Positions 16,843 to 26,917 of a stretch of 64,000 nt of DNA are shown piece after piece. Each line of letters opens with the position of its first letter. Within the stretch, counting starts at the first letter, position 1. The translations under genes and the position numbers were made by a program. Source of the DNA: an uncultured Roseobacter sp. GTDB taxonomy: Bacteria; Pseudomonadota; Alphaproteobacteria; Rhodobacterales; Rhodobacteraceae. The notes under the pieces are model-generated. The model was given only the letters and a program-made list of their open reading frames with translations. It searched no databases and had not been told where the DNA came from. Location of the stretch: assembly GCF_947493125.1 (NCBI RefSeq), contig NZ_CANLQB010000002.1:476295-540294 (forward strand), in the 5' to 3' direction.

Positions 16843-16870
16843 GGCCGGGCCAGGCTGCCCGGCCTTTTTT
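16843..16870 (+). terminator. Intra-operon terminator or attenuator between TRAP binding protein and permease
   Basis: GGCCGGGC (16843-16850), a six-base loop, then GCCCGGCC (16857-16864), followed by six T (16865-16870). This is a strong intrinsic-terminator shape placed just 13 bases before the permease ATG. Partial read-through would give more binding protein than permease. Confidence 0.8.
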
Positions 16871-16883
16871 GTGGGATCACGTG

Positions 16884-18662
16884 ATGCTGGATGATGACCT
16901 GCCCATCCGTTGGAAACCGGTTTGGTTGCTTCTGGCGGCTGTTTTGGTGGCCTATCATATTGGTCTGATCTTCTGGGGCCTGGTGCCCAACCTCGTATCA
17001 CGCCCCCTGCACATGGCGCTGATCCTGCCCTGGATCTTCATATTCGCGGCCCGGGACCGTGGCCAGCGTCTCTCCGGCACCCTGTTCGCGGGCCTTGGCG
17101 TTGCGGCCTCCGTTTGGGTTGCCTGGAACCACGATGCTTTGGGAGATCAATACGGGTTTCTGGAGACCAATTTCCAGATCGGTGTCGCCATCGTGCTGCT
17201 CACCTGCGTCTTGGAGGCGGCCCGGCGCGCCATCGGATGGCCCTTGCCTCTAGTGGCAGCGCTCGCGCTTGCCTACGCGCTTTTGGGTCAGAACATTCCC
17301 GGCGAGTTCGGCCATTCCGGCACGCCGCTGAAGAGCTTTCTGGGCACAATGACAATCGCCGAGGGCGGCATCTGGGGGACGCTCACGGCGGTCTCCGTCG
17401 GCGTTGTTTCCATCTTTGTGGTCTTCGGAGCGGTCCTCAATGCGGGCGAGGCGGGGCAAGGGTTCATGAATGTGGCCTCCGCCGCTGCCGGGCGCCTCAA
17501 GGGGGGCGCTGCGAAGGTGTCCGTCATCTCCTCGGCGCTCTTCGGTTCGATCTCCGGCTCTGCTTCGGCCAATGTGGCCTCGACGGGTGCGGTCACGCTG
17601 CCGGCCATGACCAAGCTGGGATATCCCAAACGACTGGCGGGCGCGGTCGAGGCGGTCGCCTCGTCCGGTGGCCAGATCATGCCACCGCTGATGGGGGCCG
17701 GAGCCTTCGTGATGGTGGAGCTCACCGGCGTGCCCTACACGGGCATCATGGCTGCTGCGGCTTTGCCCGCGCTGCTCTACTTTCTTGCGGTCTGGGTCGG
17801 CATCAATGCCTATGCCAGCCATACGGAGCTCAAGGGTATTGAGGTCAAGGACCAGCCTGGCCTGAAGGATGTGGCCATCACCTCCGCCTTCTTCCTCGTC
17901 CCCTTCGCGGTGCTGCTCTGGGGCATGTTCGGGCTGGGGGTCACGCCGCAATATGCCGCCTGTCTGGCCATTAGTGTGGGAGCAGTGCTGTTGCTCTTCG
18001 ACCGGACGCTGCGCGTGGATCTTGGCGCGACATGGGCGCGGGTGGAGGCGGCGCTGCTCACGGCGGCACGGCAGGTGGCGCTGATCGCCTCCATCATCCT
18101 CTGCGCGTCGATCATCATCGGGGTGCTGTCGATCACCGGCCTCGGGGTCAAGATCACATCATTGATCCTCTCGGGTGCTGGTGGGATGCTCTGGCCCGCG
18201 CTCCTGCTCACGGCGCTCGCCTGTTTGATCCTTGGCATGGAGGTGCCGACGACGGCCGCCTATGTGATCTGTGTTTCGGTTGCTGGGCCTGCGCTGATCC
18301 AGCTGGGCTTGGAGCCGTTGCAGGCGCATCTCTTCGTCTTCTGGTACGCCCTTTTGTCGACCATCACGCCGCCGGTCTGCGGTGCGGTGTTCATCGCCTC
18401 GGGCATGGTGCGCGAGAACTGGCTGCGCGTCGCGGTCACGGCGATGGCGCTTGGCGTGGGCCTGTATGTGATCCCGCTTGGTATGATCGCCAACCCCGAT
18501 TTGATCCGCCTGGCCGACGATCCTGCCATGTCCATGGTTGCCTTTCTGCGCGTGGCCTTGGGGCTGGGGCTGATATCCTATGGGCTGATCGCGATGCGCG
18601 CCGCGCTGAAGACGTTGGCGCTGTGCGCCGTTGGGCTTTGCGTCATTTTCGTTCCGATATAG
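16884..18662 (+). CDS. TRAP transporter fused permease (DctQ-DctM type)
   Basis: A 592-residue inner-membrane protein with many hydrophobic helices. The first ~120 residues correspond to the small DctQ-like part and the remainder to the large DctM-like channel, as in TAXI-TRAP systems. Conserved channel segments include VFGAVLNAGEAGQGFMNVA, ISGSASANVASTGAVTLPAMTKLGY and SSGGQIMPPLMGAGAFVM, and a second pseudo-repeat with LILGMEVPTTAAYVI. It would drive sodium- or proton-coupled uptake of the ligand bound by the preceding protein. ATG 16884 has GGGA (16873-16876) at good spacing; GTG 16881 and TTG 16869 are in-frame alternatives. Confidence 0.92.
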   Translation: MLDDDLPIRWKPVWLLLAAVLVAYHIGLIFWGLVPNLVSRPLHMALILPWIFIFAARDRGQRLSGTLFAGLGVAASVWVAWNHDALGDQYGFLETNFQIGVAIVLLTCVLEAARRAIGWPLPLVAALALAYALLGQNIPGEFGHSGTPLKSFLGTMTIAEGGIWGTLTAVSVGVVSIFVVFGAVLNAGEAGQGFMNVASAAAGRLKGGAAKVSVISSALFGSISGSASANVASTGAVTLPAMTKLGYPKRLAGAVEAVASSGGQIMPPLMGAGAFVMVELTGVPYTGIMAAAALPALLYFLAVWVGINAYASHTELKGIEVKDQPGLKDVAITSAFFLVPFAVLLWGMFGLGVTPQYAACLAISVGAVLLLFDRTLRVDLGATWARVEAALLTAARQVALIASIILCASIIIGVLSITGLGVKITSLILSGAGGMLWPALLLTALACLILGMEVPTTAAYVICVSVAGPALIQLGLEPLQAHLFVFWYALLSTITPPVCGAVFIASGMVRENWLRVAVTAMALGVGLYVIPLGMIANPDLIRLADDPAMSMVAFLRVALGLGLISYGLIAMRAALKTLALCAVGLCVIFVPI

Positions 18663-18782
18663 GGCGCGATTTGCCGGGCTGGCACGAAACGGTCGGTACG
18701 GCGCCCGCGGGTCGGTTGCAGTGGCACATCAGCTGAACGTTCGGTGCCTGATCGATCCATGTCTGCTTGGAGCGACGCAATC

Positions 18783-18811
18783 AAAAGCCGGTCATTCGCT
18801 GACCGGCTTTT
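18783..18811. terminator. Bidirectional terminator between convergent genes
   Basis: AAAAGCCGGTCA (18783-18794), loop TTCGC, TGACCGGCTTTT (18800-18811): a perfect 12-base stem flanked by A4 and T4. It sits between the 3' ends of the TRAP permease (plus) and the aldo/keto reductase (minus), so it can end transcripts from both sides. Confidence 0.9.
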
Positions 18812-18824
18812 GCTATCTTCCTGT

Positions 18825-19967
<1,143 letters not shown>

Positions 19968-20009
19968 GGAATGTCCTTTGCAAACAAGGTTCGAAATGTG
20001 GGGTCGGTG

Positions 20010-20576
20010 TCAGCTGCCCGGCGTATCGCGCACAAATGAATTGCCGCGCTCCGCCGTTGCAGTGAAGGTCATGGCGTCGATCTTCCAGCCTTCGCCGGTC
20101 TCGACAAAGCTGTGAAGATAGGTGCCCCAGACCTCCCAAAGCGCTTCGCCGCCGTTTTCGGGCAGGGCGCCGCGTTGCAGCTGGTTCCAGGCGTAGCCAT
20201 GTGAGAGCAGCGTGGCGCTGCCATCTTCCTCGAAGATCACCCGGTGATTGCCGCGCAGGTGAAAGGACGTTTTCTCCTCGGTCAGGTTGGAGGACCAGCC
20301 GGAGATCAGCGCATCCGCAGGAATCGTCGCGGGCTCGCCGCCCACCAGCGAGGTGAAGTCGACCTCAATCGTCTCGATGAAGAAAGACCGGGCCAGCGTC
20401 CAGTCCTTGGCATCCACGGCCGCATCGAGAGCGTCGGCGATCCGCACCATTTCCGCTTGATCCACAAGGGTTTCCGCGGTGATCGGAGTTCCGGAAAAGG
20501 CTCTGGTCTCGGCCTGAAGCGGGGGCACCGTGGCCAGCAGCGTTGCGATGATGGGAGCGGTGATCGTGCGGGTCAT
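20010..20576 (-). CDS. Secreted NTF2/SnoaL-like protein
   Basis: A 188-residue protein with an N-terminal signal peptide (about residues 1-22, ending VPPLQA). The mature part has the SnoaL/NTF2-like cone fold pattern: VRIADALDAAVDAKDWTLARSFF, then VDFTSLVGG, HLRGNHRVIFEEDGSATLLSHGYAWNQL and WEVWGTYLHSFVETGEGWKIDAMTFTATAERG. Such folds serve as enzymes, binding proteins or chaperones, and no catalytic set is certain here. It lies 42 bases upstream of the exported aldo/keto reductase on the same strand, hinting that the two act together in the envelope. The precise function is unknown. Confidence 0.78.
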   Translation of the reverse strand: MTRTITAPIIATLLATVPPLQAETRAFSGTPITAETLVDQAEMVRIADALDAAVDAKDWTLARSFFIETIEVDFTSLVGGEPATIPADALISGWSSNLTEEKTSFHLRGNHRVIFEEDGSATLLSHGYAWNQLQRGALPENGGEALWEVWGTYLHSFVETGEGWKIDAMTFTATAERGNSFVRDTPGS

Positions 20577-20624
20577 GATAAGTCTCCATCGTTTTGGTGA
20601 TGGGACATATCTGGTGTCGTCAAA

Positions 20625-20662
20625 GCATAAATAAAAATTTCAACTGGGTATATTTTTGATGC
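20625..20662. promoter_or_regulatory. AT-rich imperfect dyad between lysR and the NTF2-like gene
   Basis: GCATAAATAAAAA at the left and TATTTTTGATGC at the right (imperfect arms starting with GCAT) lie directly after the lysR stop and 49 bases upstream of the NTF2-like start. Position, AT-richness and dyad form fit a LysR-type binding site, but no exact consensus can be claimed. Confidence 0.4.
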
Positions 20663-21553
20663 CTAATCGGTATCTATCGATCTGACGATGTCTTCCAGCC
20701 GCCGCGCCAGCGGACCGGACCGCTTGCCCGTCAAAAACAGGAACTCGATGGGCACCGACAGGCCCTGAACCTTGCGAAACTGCACTTGGTGTGGCGGGCG
20801 ATACATGTTCGCCGAGTTGACAAAGGCACAGCCGACACCTGCGGCCACAAGGCTCAGTATCGTTGTTTCGGTCTCGGCCTCCTGCACGATGAGAGGATCA
20901 AGGCCGATGCCCTCGAGCGCGGCGAACAGCGTGTCGTAGTAGGCGGGGGCCACGACACGGGGAAAGGCCACCAGCGGCAGCCCATCGATATCCTCGAGCG
21001 AGAGGGCTTCATCTGTGTCAAACTCCAGATCCACAGATGCGGCGAGCATCACATCATCAACCCGTAACGGCACGATGCGCACCGCGTCGGCCACCAGATT
21101 GTCCTGCCGGTACACGAAGGCGGCATCCAGATCCCCCGCCATCACCGCGTCGATCTGCTGGACCGATCCCATTGGGATGATCTCCATCCGGACATTTGGG
21201 TGCGCGCGTGCAAACCGGCTGAGCGCTCGTGGCAGGTGGCCCGCCCAGGAGGCGCTTTCCAGTAGGCCGATACGCAGGTGGCCTGCCTCGCCCCTGTCGA
21301 TCCGGCGCGCCTCCTGAACGGCGTCCTCCGAGGCGGCCAACACGGCGCGCGCGCGGGCGGCGAAGGCCCGGCCGGCCTCTGTCAGAACCACACGACGCCC
21401 CTCGCGCACGAGCAGATTGACGCCCAACTCCGTCTCCAGATCGCGGATCTGACGCGACACGGCGGGCTGCGCGATATTCAGTCGATCAGCGGCATGGCTG
21501 ATCCCGCCATGATCGGCAACGGCAACGAAATATCGCAAATGTCGAAGCTCCAT
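20663..21553 (-). CDS. LysR-family transcriptional regulator
   Basis: A 297-residue LysR-type regulator. The N-terminal winged helix reads MELRHLRYFVAVADHGGISHAADRLNIAQPAVSRQIRDLETELGVNLLVREGRRVVLTEAG in the usual order, followed by a linker helix and an effector domain beginning GHLRIGLLESASW. The frame extends to 21595, but ATG 21553 (MELRHL) is the family N-terminus. It is encoded upstream of the NTF2-like and aldo/keto reductase genes on the same strand, so these are probable targets. The effector is unknown. Confidence 0.92.
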   Translation of the reverse strand: MELRHLRYFVAVADHGGISHAADRLNIAQPAVSRQIRDLETELGVNLLVREGRRVVLTEAGRAFAARARAVLAASEDAVQEARRIDRGEAGHLRIGLLESASWAGHLPRALSRFARAHPNVRMEIIPMGSVQQIDAVMAGDLDAAFVYRQDNLVADAVRIVPLRVDDVMLAASVDLEFDTDEALSLEDIDGLPLVAFPRVVAPAYYDTLFAALEGIGLDPLIVQEAETETTILSLVAAGVGCAFVNSANMYRPPHQVQFRKVQGLSVPIEFLFLTGKRSGPLARRLEDIVRSIDTD

Positions 21554-22183
21554 ACCATATGCCTGGAGGTTATTAAAATTAATCAGAATTAGCATTTTTT
21601 AGTATCGGTCTCAATGCGCAGCTTCAGGGGATGAGGACAAACGCGCAGTCACATGCCGGTGTCGGTTCCATCGGAACGGTTGGCGTCCTGGGCTGGTCAG
21701 GCGATACCGTCGCTGTCAGGCACCGAAGCGACGCTGGACACACGCCCGAAACTCTGGCGCTCCTCGGGCCTATTCTCTTCGCGGAGAAGATCTCCCCGCG
21801 AGACGGGGCTGTGGCTATGGGTGCGGCACCATGATGGCCTGCGCATCGAGCACCATGCGTTGCCATCCCGAAAGCAGATTTGCAGGCTGGACGCTTGTCG
21901 GGGGCGTATCCGGCCACCCATCGCGATGACGCCACGACCGTGGTGCCTACGTCACCGCGGCTCTGCTGTGCGACGGCTACCGGGCTTTTCCATGGATCAC
22001 CACACTCGCGCGCGACAAGGCGGACGATTTGCCATCTGTGGGAATGATGACGAAATGCGGTCTCGCCGCCAGGAGGGATAAAGTGACTATCGCAGTCAGC
22101 CTGACAGGGAGATATACCACTCGCGGAAGACTGAGGCGCACCAAGCCGATCAGAACCCGGCGCACGCATACAAGAGGTCCAGG
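21554..22183. other. Intergenic gap of 630 bases without a supportable gene
   Basis: The first ~50 bases are AT-rich (TTATTAAAATTAATCAGAAT), probably the lysR promoter region. The remainder carries overlapping open frames on both strands with poor composition and no family resemblance. It may be decayed sequence; I recognise no tRNA, repeat or terminator. Confidence 0.45.
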
Positions 22184-23059
22184 GTGCAACAGGAACAGTT
22201 GGGAAAACTGCTCAGGATTGGTGGGGCGGCGGCCACCGTCGGCGTCGTTGCCTGCGTGCATGCTGCCGCGGATTTGATGCCGCTCGGGCAGATCATGGCA
22301 ATGCGTGCCGCAATTTCCGGTGTGTTGATCTTGATCTACGGGCTGTTGGTCACGCAGAAGGCCGGTCTGTGGCCCAACCGCTGGAGGCCGCATCTGGTTC
22401 GTGGAGCGCTCGCCTGCCTGGCGATGCTTCTGAGCTATGTTGCGTTCGCGCGTCTCCCGGTGGCGCAGGCGCAAACGCTCATGTTTCTGGCGCCGCTGAT
22501 CGCTGTGCCTCTGGCCACGGTCCAGCTGGGTGAGACCTTGTCCAAAGCGGCCCTGATCGGCCTCGGTTTTGGCTTTGTGGGAACACTGTTCATTCTCGGT
22601 GTCTCCGCTGACCTCGGGCCCCACGCGATGTGGGGCGCAGTTTGTGGGATCGCTGCCGCAGTCCTTGTGGCGACCATACAGATTACCATCCGCGCGATGA
22701 TGGCGACAGAAACGGCAATCTCAACCGCGCTGTCTTTCACACTGATCGTGGCGGTCGTGAGCACCGCGAGTGTTCTTTTTGGCGATTGGATCTGGCCTCA
22801 GGGAGAGGCCTTGTGGATTTTGCTGTCAGCTGGGGTCTTCGGCGCGCTCAACCTGGTGCTTTTCGCAGAAAGTCTGGCGCGCGCGCCTGTCTCGACGCTC
22901 GCACCATTAGACTACACCGGGCTGATCTGGGCTCTCTTGGCGGACTGGCTCATCTTTGCGGTTCAGCCAGGCGGTCTCAGCCTCGTCGGGAGCGTTCTCG
23001 TGACAGTGGGTGCGCTGATCGTCGTGTTGCAGCGGAAGACATCGTCTGCGTCTGCCTAA
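22184..23059 (+). CDS. EamA/DMT-family transporter
   Basis: A 291-residue drug/metabolite transporter with about ten hydrophobic helices arranged as two EamA repeats. The first repeat contains MPLGQIMAMRAAISGVLILIYG and VRGALACLAMLLSYVAFARLPVAQAQTLMFLAPLIAVPLA. The second contains VFGALNLVLFAESLARAPVSTLAPLDYTGLIWALLADWLIF. Such inner-membrane proteins export amino acids, nucleosides or other metabolites; the substrate is unknown. The start is GTG at 22184, and no ATG fits before the first repeat. It is flanked by gaps and seems to stand alone. Confidence 0.85.
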   Translation: MQQEQLGKLLRIGGAAATVGVVACVHAAADLMPLGQIMAMRAAISGVLILIYGLLVTQKAGLWPNRWRPHLVRGALACLAMLLSYVAFARLPVAQAQTLMFLAPLIAVPLATVQLGETLSKAALIGLGFGFVGTLFILGVSADLGPHAMWGAVCGIAAAVLVATIQITIRAMMATETAISTALSFTLIVAVVSTASVLFGDWIWPQGEALWILLSAGVFGALNLVLFAESLARAPVSTLAPLDYTGLIWALLADWLIFAVQPGGLSLVGSVLVTVGALIVVLQRKTSSASA

Positions 23060-23378
23060 GCCCTGACCATTTGTCGGAACACGCTGGCTCGTCCCGTGAG
23101 CGGCTGCATGCGCCGCGCAGACGGGCTGGGTGCGGCTAGATCTGACGGCCGCTGACATGACCTCGCTGTGCCGGAGATATTGCCAAGGTGATTTCGCCGC
23201 GCCGCCGGAAAGGAGCCATGATCTGAGCTCAGGATATGCGGGTGGAGTGACCGCCCATTGCCCCGATTCCAATACCCGGTACAGCACATTTGCGACGCCG
23301 TTGATTGATCGCCATGGGCCGTCGTTAGGGGTGGCAACGCGGCATTGTTCCATCGCAAGGTCGAGCGTATCGGGAGCC
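23060..23378. other. Intergenic gap of 319 bases, no gene recognised
   Basis: This gap lies between the 3' ends of the DMT transporter (plus) and rhaI (minus). Minus-strand frames crossing it are out of frame with rhaI and match no family I know. No U-tailed stem-loop is obvious. Confidence 0.45.
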
Positions 23379-24617
23379 CTAATTGCGACCCGCGACACTG
23401 CTTTGGTATCTGTCGAGCTCCTTGATCAACGCCTGACCATTTGGCACGCCCGCGCGCGCGGAGAACTCCTCCCATACCGCGCCGAACGGCATGTCCTTGA
23501 TCTCTTCGGTGACGGCAAGACGTGTCGTGAAATCGAGATTGTCCTCCGCCGATTTCAACTGCTCGAGCGGGAGCAGCAACGCGCGCAGTAGGGCCTTTTG
23601 CATATTGCGCGTGCCGATGACCCAGGCCGCGGTCCGGCTGATCGTGGCATCGAAAAAGTCCAGCCCGATGCGGGTGCGGCCCAATAGCTCTGCGCTGACA
23701 AGCTCCTGTGCCATCTGCAGAATGTCGTCGTTCAACAGGATCACATGATCGCTGTCCCACCGCATCGGGCGCGAGACATGTAGCAGGATTTCATCCAGCG
23801 ACAGGGCGACCGAGCTGAGCTTGTCTGCAATATTCTCAGTTGGGTGGAAGTGGCCCATGTCGAGGCACAGAAGTGTGCCCTTGCGGATCGCATAGCCCAT
23901 GTAGAATTCATGGCTGCCCACGGTGCAGGCCTCGACACCAATCCCGAAGAGCTTGCTTTCGACGGCGTCCAGCATTTGCGCCTTGTCTTGGGGATTTGCC
24001 AGCATGGCATCGAGCGACGCCTCCAGCCTCGCGCGGGCCGACATGCGGTCGATGGGTGTGTCCTTGTAGCCGTCGGGCACCCAGATGTTATTGACACAAG
24101 GTGAATCCAGCGCCGCACCCATCTTGGCCGCGATGTCACGCGAGCGGCGTCCATGTTCGACCCAGAAGTCGCGAATGCCCCGGTCCGGATGGCTGAGTGT
24201 CAGATTGTCGTCGGCCTTGGGGTGGGCGAAGAAGGTTGGGTTGAAGTCCAGCCCGATCCCTTGATCCTTCGCCCAATCGACCCAGGGTGCGAAGTGCTGA
24301 AACTCGATTTCGTCGCGATCGGGCGTTGCCTCGGTGTCCAGATACATCGCGTGCAGGTTCAGACGGTGCTTGCCGGGGATCATCGAATAGGCAAAGTCCA
24401 GATCGGCGCGGAGTTCATCCGGAGTGCGGGCGCGGCCGGGATGGTTTCCGGTCGCCTGTATGCCACCGCCGGACGCGCCAGATGTTTCCTCAAATCCGAC
24501 GACATCATCCCCCTGCCAACAGTGCATTGAGATCGGGAGGGTTTTCAAACGCTCCAATGCGGCCTCGGTGTCGACACCCCAGTCGGCGAAGGCGGCTTTC
24601 GCTGAATCGTAGCTCAT
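23379..24617 (-). CDS. rhaI: L-rhamnose isomerase
   Basis: This 412-residue cytoplasmic enzyme (rhaA in enterics) converts L-rhamnose to L-rhamnulose. It tracks E. coli RhaA along its length: LPISMHCWQGDDVVGFE, GGGIQATGNHPGRA, LNLHAMYLD, DAVESKLFGIGVEACTVGSHEFYMGYAIR, CLDMGHFHPTE, LLHVSRPMRWDSDHV and IGLDFFDATISRTAAWVIGTRNM. The metal-binding Glu, Asp and His residues of these motifs are present. In rhizobia the equivalent gene is rhaI and lies beside rhaD, as here. Its ATG follows the rhaD stop by nine bases, making rhaD-rhaI one minus-strand operon that diverges from the transporter genes. Confidence 0.95.
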   Translation of the reverse strand: MSYDSAKAAFADWGVDTEAALERLKTLPISMHCWQGDDVVGFEETSGASGGGIQATGNHPGRARTPDELRADLDFAYSMIPGKHRLNLHAMYLDTEATPDRDEIEFQHFAPWVDWAKDQGIGLDFNPTFFAHPKADDNLTLSHPDRGIRDFWVEHGRRSRDIAAKMGAALDSPCVNNIWVPDGYKDTPIDRMSARARLEASLDAMLANPQDKAQMLDAVESKLFGIGVEACTVGSHEFYMGYAIRKGTLLCLDMGHFHPTENIADKLSSVALSLDEILLHVSRPMRWDSDHVILLNDDILQMAQELVSAELLGRTRIGLDFFDATISRTAAWVIGTRNMQKALLRALLLPLEQLKSAEDNLDFTTRLAVTEEIKDMPFGAVWEEFSARAGVPNGQALIKELDRYQSSVAGRN

Positions 24618-24626
24618 GGCGGTTCC

Positions 24627-26729
24627 CTATCGGGTGAAGGCTTGGACGTTGCCGGCATCCACGTTGAGGATGTTTCCGGTGGATTTGGCCGAGGTCTGGG
24701 CAGCGAAGAAATAGCAGGCTTCCGCGATGTCTTCGGGAAAGACGGACCGCTTGAGCATGGACCGCTGGCGATACATTTCCTCAAGTCCGTCCTTGTCGGT
24801 GCCATAGGTGCCCGCGCGCTGCTCCAGCCAGTCTCCTTCCCAGATCTTCGATCCGCGCAGGACCGCGTCCGGGTTGACGACATTGACGCGGATACCGGCC
24901 TCGGCGCCTTCCAAGGCAAGGCAACGGGCGAGGTGAATTTCGGATGCCTTGGCCGTGCAATATGCGGCGGCGTTCGGCGAGGCAGCGAGGCCGTTCTTCG
25001 ACGCGACGAAGACAACCGAGCCGCCCATGTCCTGCACCCGCATCAGCTTGAAGGCCTCGCGGCTCACCAAGAAATACCCGGTGGACAGGATGTCCATGTT
25101 CTTGTTCCAAAGCGCCAGCGAGGTGTCCTCGATCGGTGCAGAGGACGCAATACCGGCATTGGACACCAGAATATCGACCCCGCCGAACTCTACCGACGCC
25201 ATTGCAAAGGCCGCGGCAACGGCGTCTTCGCTTGTCACATTCATGACGACGCTGCGCACCGCGTCCTTGCCGAAACGGTCGGACAGGGTGTTCTCTGTCG
25301 AGACCAAACCGTCTGCGTTGATATCCGCCAATACGACACAAGCGCCTTCTTGCAAGTAGCGCTCGGCGGTCGCCGCACCGATGCCGCCCGCGCCGCCGGT
25401 CACAAGGGCCACGCGACCAGCCAGCGATTTGGGTTTCGGCATACGTTGCAACTTGGCCTCTTCGAGCAACCAGTACTCGATATCGAAGGCCTCCTGTTCC
25501 GGCAGACCTTGGTATTCGCTCACCGCTGAAGCCCCGCGCATGACGTTGATGGCATTGACATAGAATTCGCCCGAAATCCGTGCGGTCGCCTTGTCCTTGG
25601 CAAAGGTGATCATGCCGACACCGGGCACGAGGTAGACAACGGCGTTCGGGTCGCGCAGGGCAGGGCTGTCGTCACGCTTGCAGCGGTCGTAGTAAGCTGC
25701 GTAGTCCTGTCGATAGGCCTCGATCTGGTCCGGCAGACCCGAGAGAACGGCGTCGATATTGCCTGTGGCAGGATCGAACGGCACCACCAGCGGGCGGATC
25801 TTCGTCCGCAGGAAGTGATCCGGGCAAGAGGTTCCCAAGGCGGCGAGCGCCTCCATGTCCTTGGCGTTGACGAATTCGAGCACAGCGTCGCTATCGTTGA
25901 AATGGCCGATCATATGGTGATTGCCCGACACGACCCCCCGGATCGCCGGCATGATCCGTGCGGCGATGGCTTCGCGCTCCTTGGGCGGCAGGCTGTGGTG
26001 GAGGAGACCGCCAAACGCAGCGACGCCTTTGCTGCGCTCCTCCATCCATTTTGTGGCGACGTTGATGACGTCAATCGTCTGCTCGTAGCAGTCCTTTGCC
26101 GTGTCGGCCCAGGTGAACAGCCCATGGCTTTCCAGAACCACGCCGTCGGCGTCCGGATTTTCCAGGCAGAACGTCTCAAGCCACATCCCAAGTTCGTAGC
26201 CCGGCTTTTTCCAGGGCAACCAGCCGATGCGGGCGCCGAAGATCTCCTGCGTCAGCTCTCTCGAATTCCTCGAGGCTGCAATGGCGATGATGGCATCGGC
26301 GTGAACATGATCCACGTGCGTGCGGGGGACGTAGGCGTGCAGCGGGGTGTCAATCGAGGTCGCGCGCGGGTTCAGGTTGAAGGTGCAATGCGGCAGGTAG
26401 CCCACCATCTCATCTTCGAAATCCACGCCACGATAGAGCGGTTTCAGCGCGCGCAGCTTGTCCATATAGAGCGTGGCGAACCCGTCCATGTTCATCGAGC
26501 CGATATCGCCGCCGGAGCCCTTGACCCAAAGCACTTCGACCTCTTCGCCGGTCAAAGGATCGGTCTCCATCACTTTGGCGGAGGTGTTGCCGCCGCCGTA
26601 ATTGGTGACGCGCTTGTCCGAGCCCAGAATGTTCGAGCGATAGCACAGAAGTTCCGATTCGCTTTTTCCTTCTGCGGACCCGTCATCCCAGCGGCTTTCC
26701 AGAAGGTAATTTTCCAAAGATTTCAACAT
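24627..26729 (-). CDS. rhaD: Bifunctional rhamnulose-1-phosphate aldolase / short-chain dehydrogenase
   Basis: A 700-residue fusion. The N-terminal ~420 residues are a class II aldolase with zinc ligands His141 and His143 (HVDHVHADA) and His202 (ESHGLFTW), which would split L-rhamnulose-1-phosphate into dihydroxyacetone phosphate and L-lactaldehyde. The C-terminal ~260 residues are an SDR with TGGAGGIG (444-451), SNAGIASSAP and the catalytic Tyr590-x3-Lys594, expected to oxidise the lactaldehyde. The frame opens at 26816, but ATG 26729 has a textbook AGGAGG seven bases upstream. The same fusion occurs in rhizobial and Bacillus rhamnose pathways. Transcription starts from the shared operator region with rhaR. 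Confidence 0.95.
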   Translation of the reverse strand: MLKSLENYLLESRWDDGSAEGKSESELLCYRSNILGSDKRVTNYGGGNTSAKVMETDPLTGEEVEVLWVKGSGGDIGSMNMDGFATLYMDKLRALKPLYRGVDFEDEMVGYLPHCTFNLNPRATSIDTPLHAYVPRTHVDHVHADAIIAIAASRNSRELTQEIFGARIGWLPWKKPGYELGMWLETFCLENPDADGVVLESHGLFTWADTAKDCYEQTIDVINVATKWMEERSKGVAAFGGLLHHSLPPKEREAIAARIMPAIRGVVSGNHHMIGHFNDSDAVLEFVNAKDMEALAALGTSCPDHFLRTKIRPLVVPFDPATGNIDAVLSGLPDQIEAYRQDYAAYYDRCKRDDSPALRDPNAVVYLVPGVGMITFAKDKATARISGEFYVNAINVMRGASAVSEYQGLPEQEAFDIEYWLLEEAKLQRMPKPKSLAGRVALVTGGAGGIGAATAERYLQEGACVVLADINADGLVSTENTLSDRFGKDAVRSVVMNVTSEDAVAAAFAMASVEFGGVDILVSNAGIASSAPIEDTSLALWNKNMDILSTGYFLVSREAFKLMRVQDMGGSVVFVASKNGLAASPNAAAYCTAKASEIHLARCLALEGAEAGIRVNVVNPDAVLRGSKIWEGDWLEQRAGTYGTDKDGLEEMYRQRSMLKRSVFPEDIAEACYFFAAQTSAKSTGNILNVDAGNVQAFTR

Positions 26730-26800
26730 GTTTCCTCCTGGCTGGCGCAGCGCATCCGTCATCGCAATTGAGAAGAAGCCTGAGCCGAGAGGGGGTGGCT

Positions 26801-26873
26801 TGTCAATCAGTTTCAATCAAATTCAATCATGCTGCGGCGCAGAATGATTGATAATGAGTGTTTATGATTGACA
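26801..26873. promoter_or_regulatory. Array of five phased RhaR operator half-sites in the rhaD/rhaR divergent promoter
   Basis: TCAATCA occurs at 26803, 26813 and 26823, exactly ten bases apart. Its inverse TGATTGA occurs at 26845 and 26865, twenty apart. The two outermost copies extend to TGTCAATCA (26801-26809) and TGATTGACA (26865-26873), so each contains a TTGACA hexamer pointing outward toward rhaD or rhaR. Binding there would block both promoters. The DeoR-type RhaR encoded next door is the obvious ligand-responsive repressor; that assignment is inference. Confidence 0.8.
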
Positions 26874-26917
26874 GATGATGCGAATCTCGACAGCGTAAGA
26901 CGCCAAGGGAGGCCGAA

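Noticed and set aside
21631..22081. Several overlapping frames in the gap between lysR and the DMT transporter
   Set aside because: None has a convincing start or family resemblance, and they overlap on both strands.
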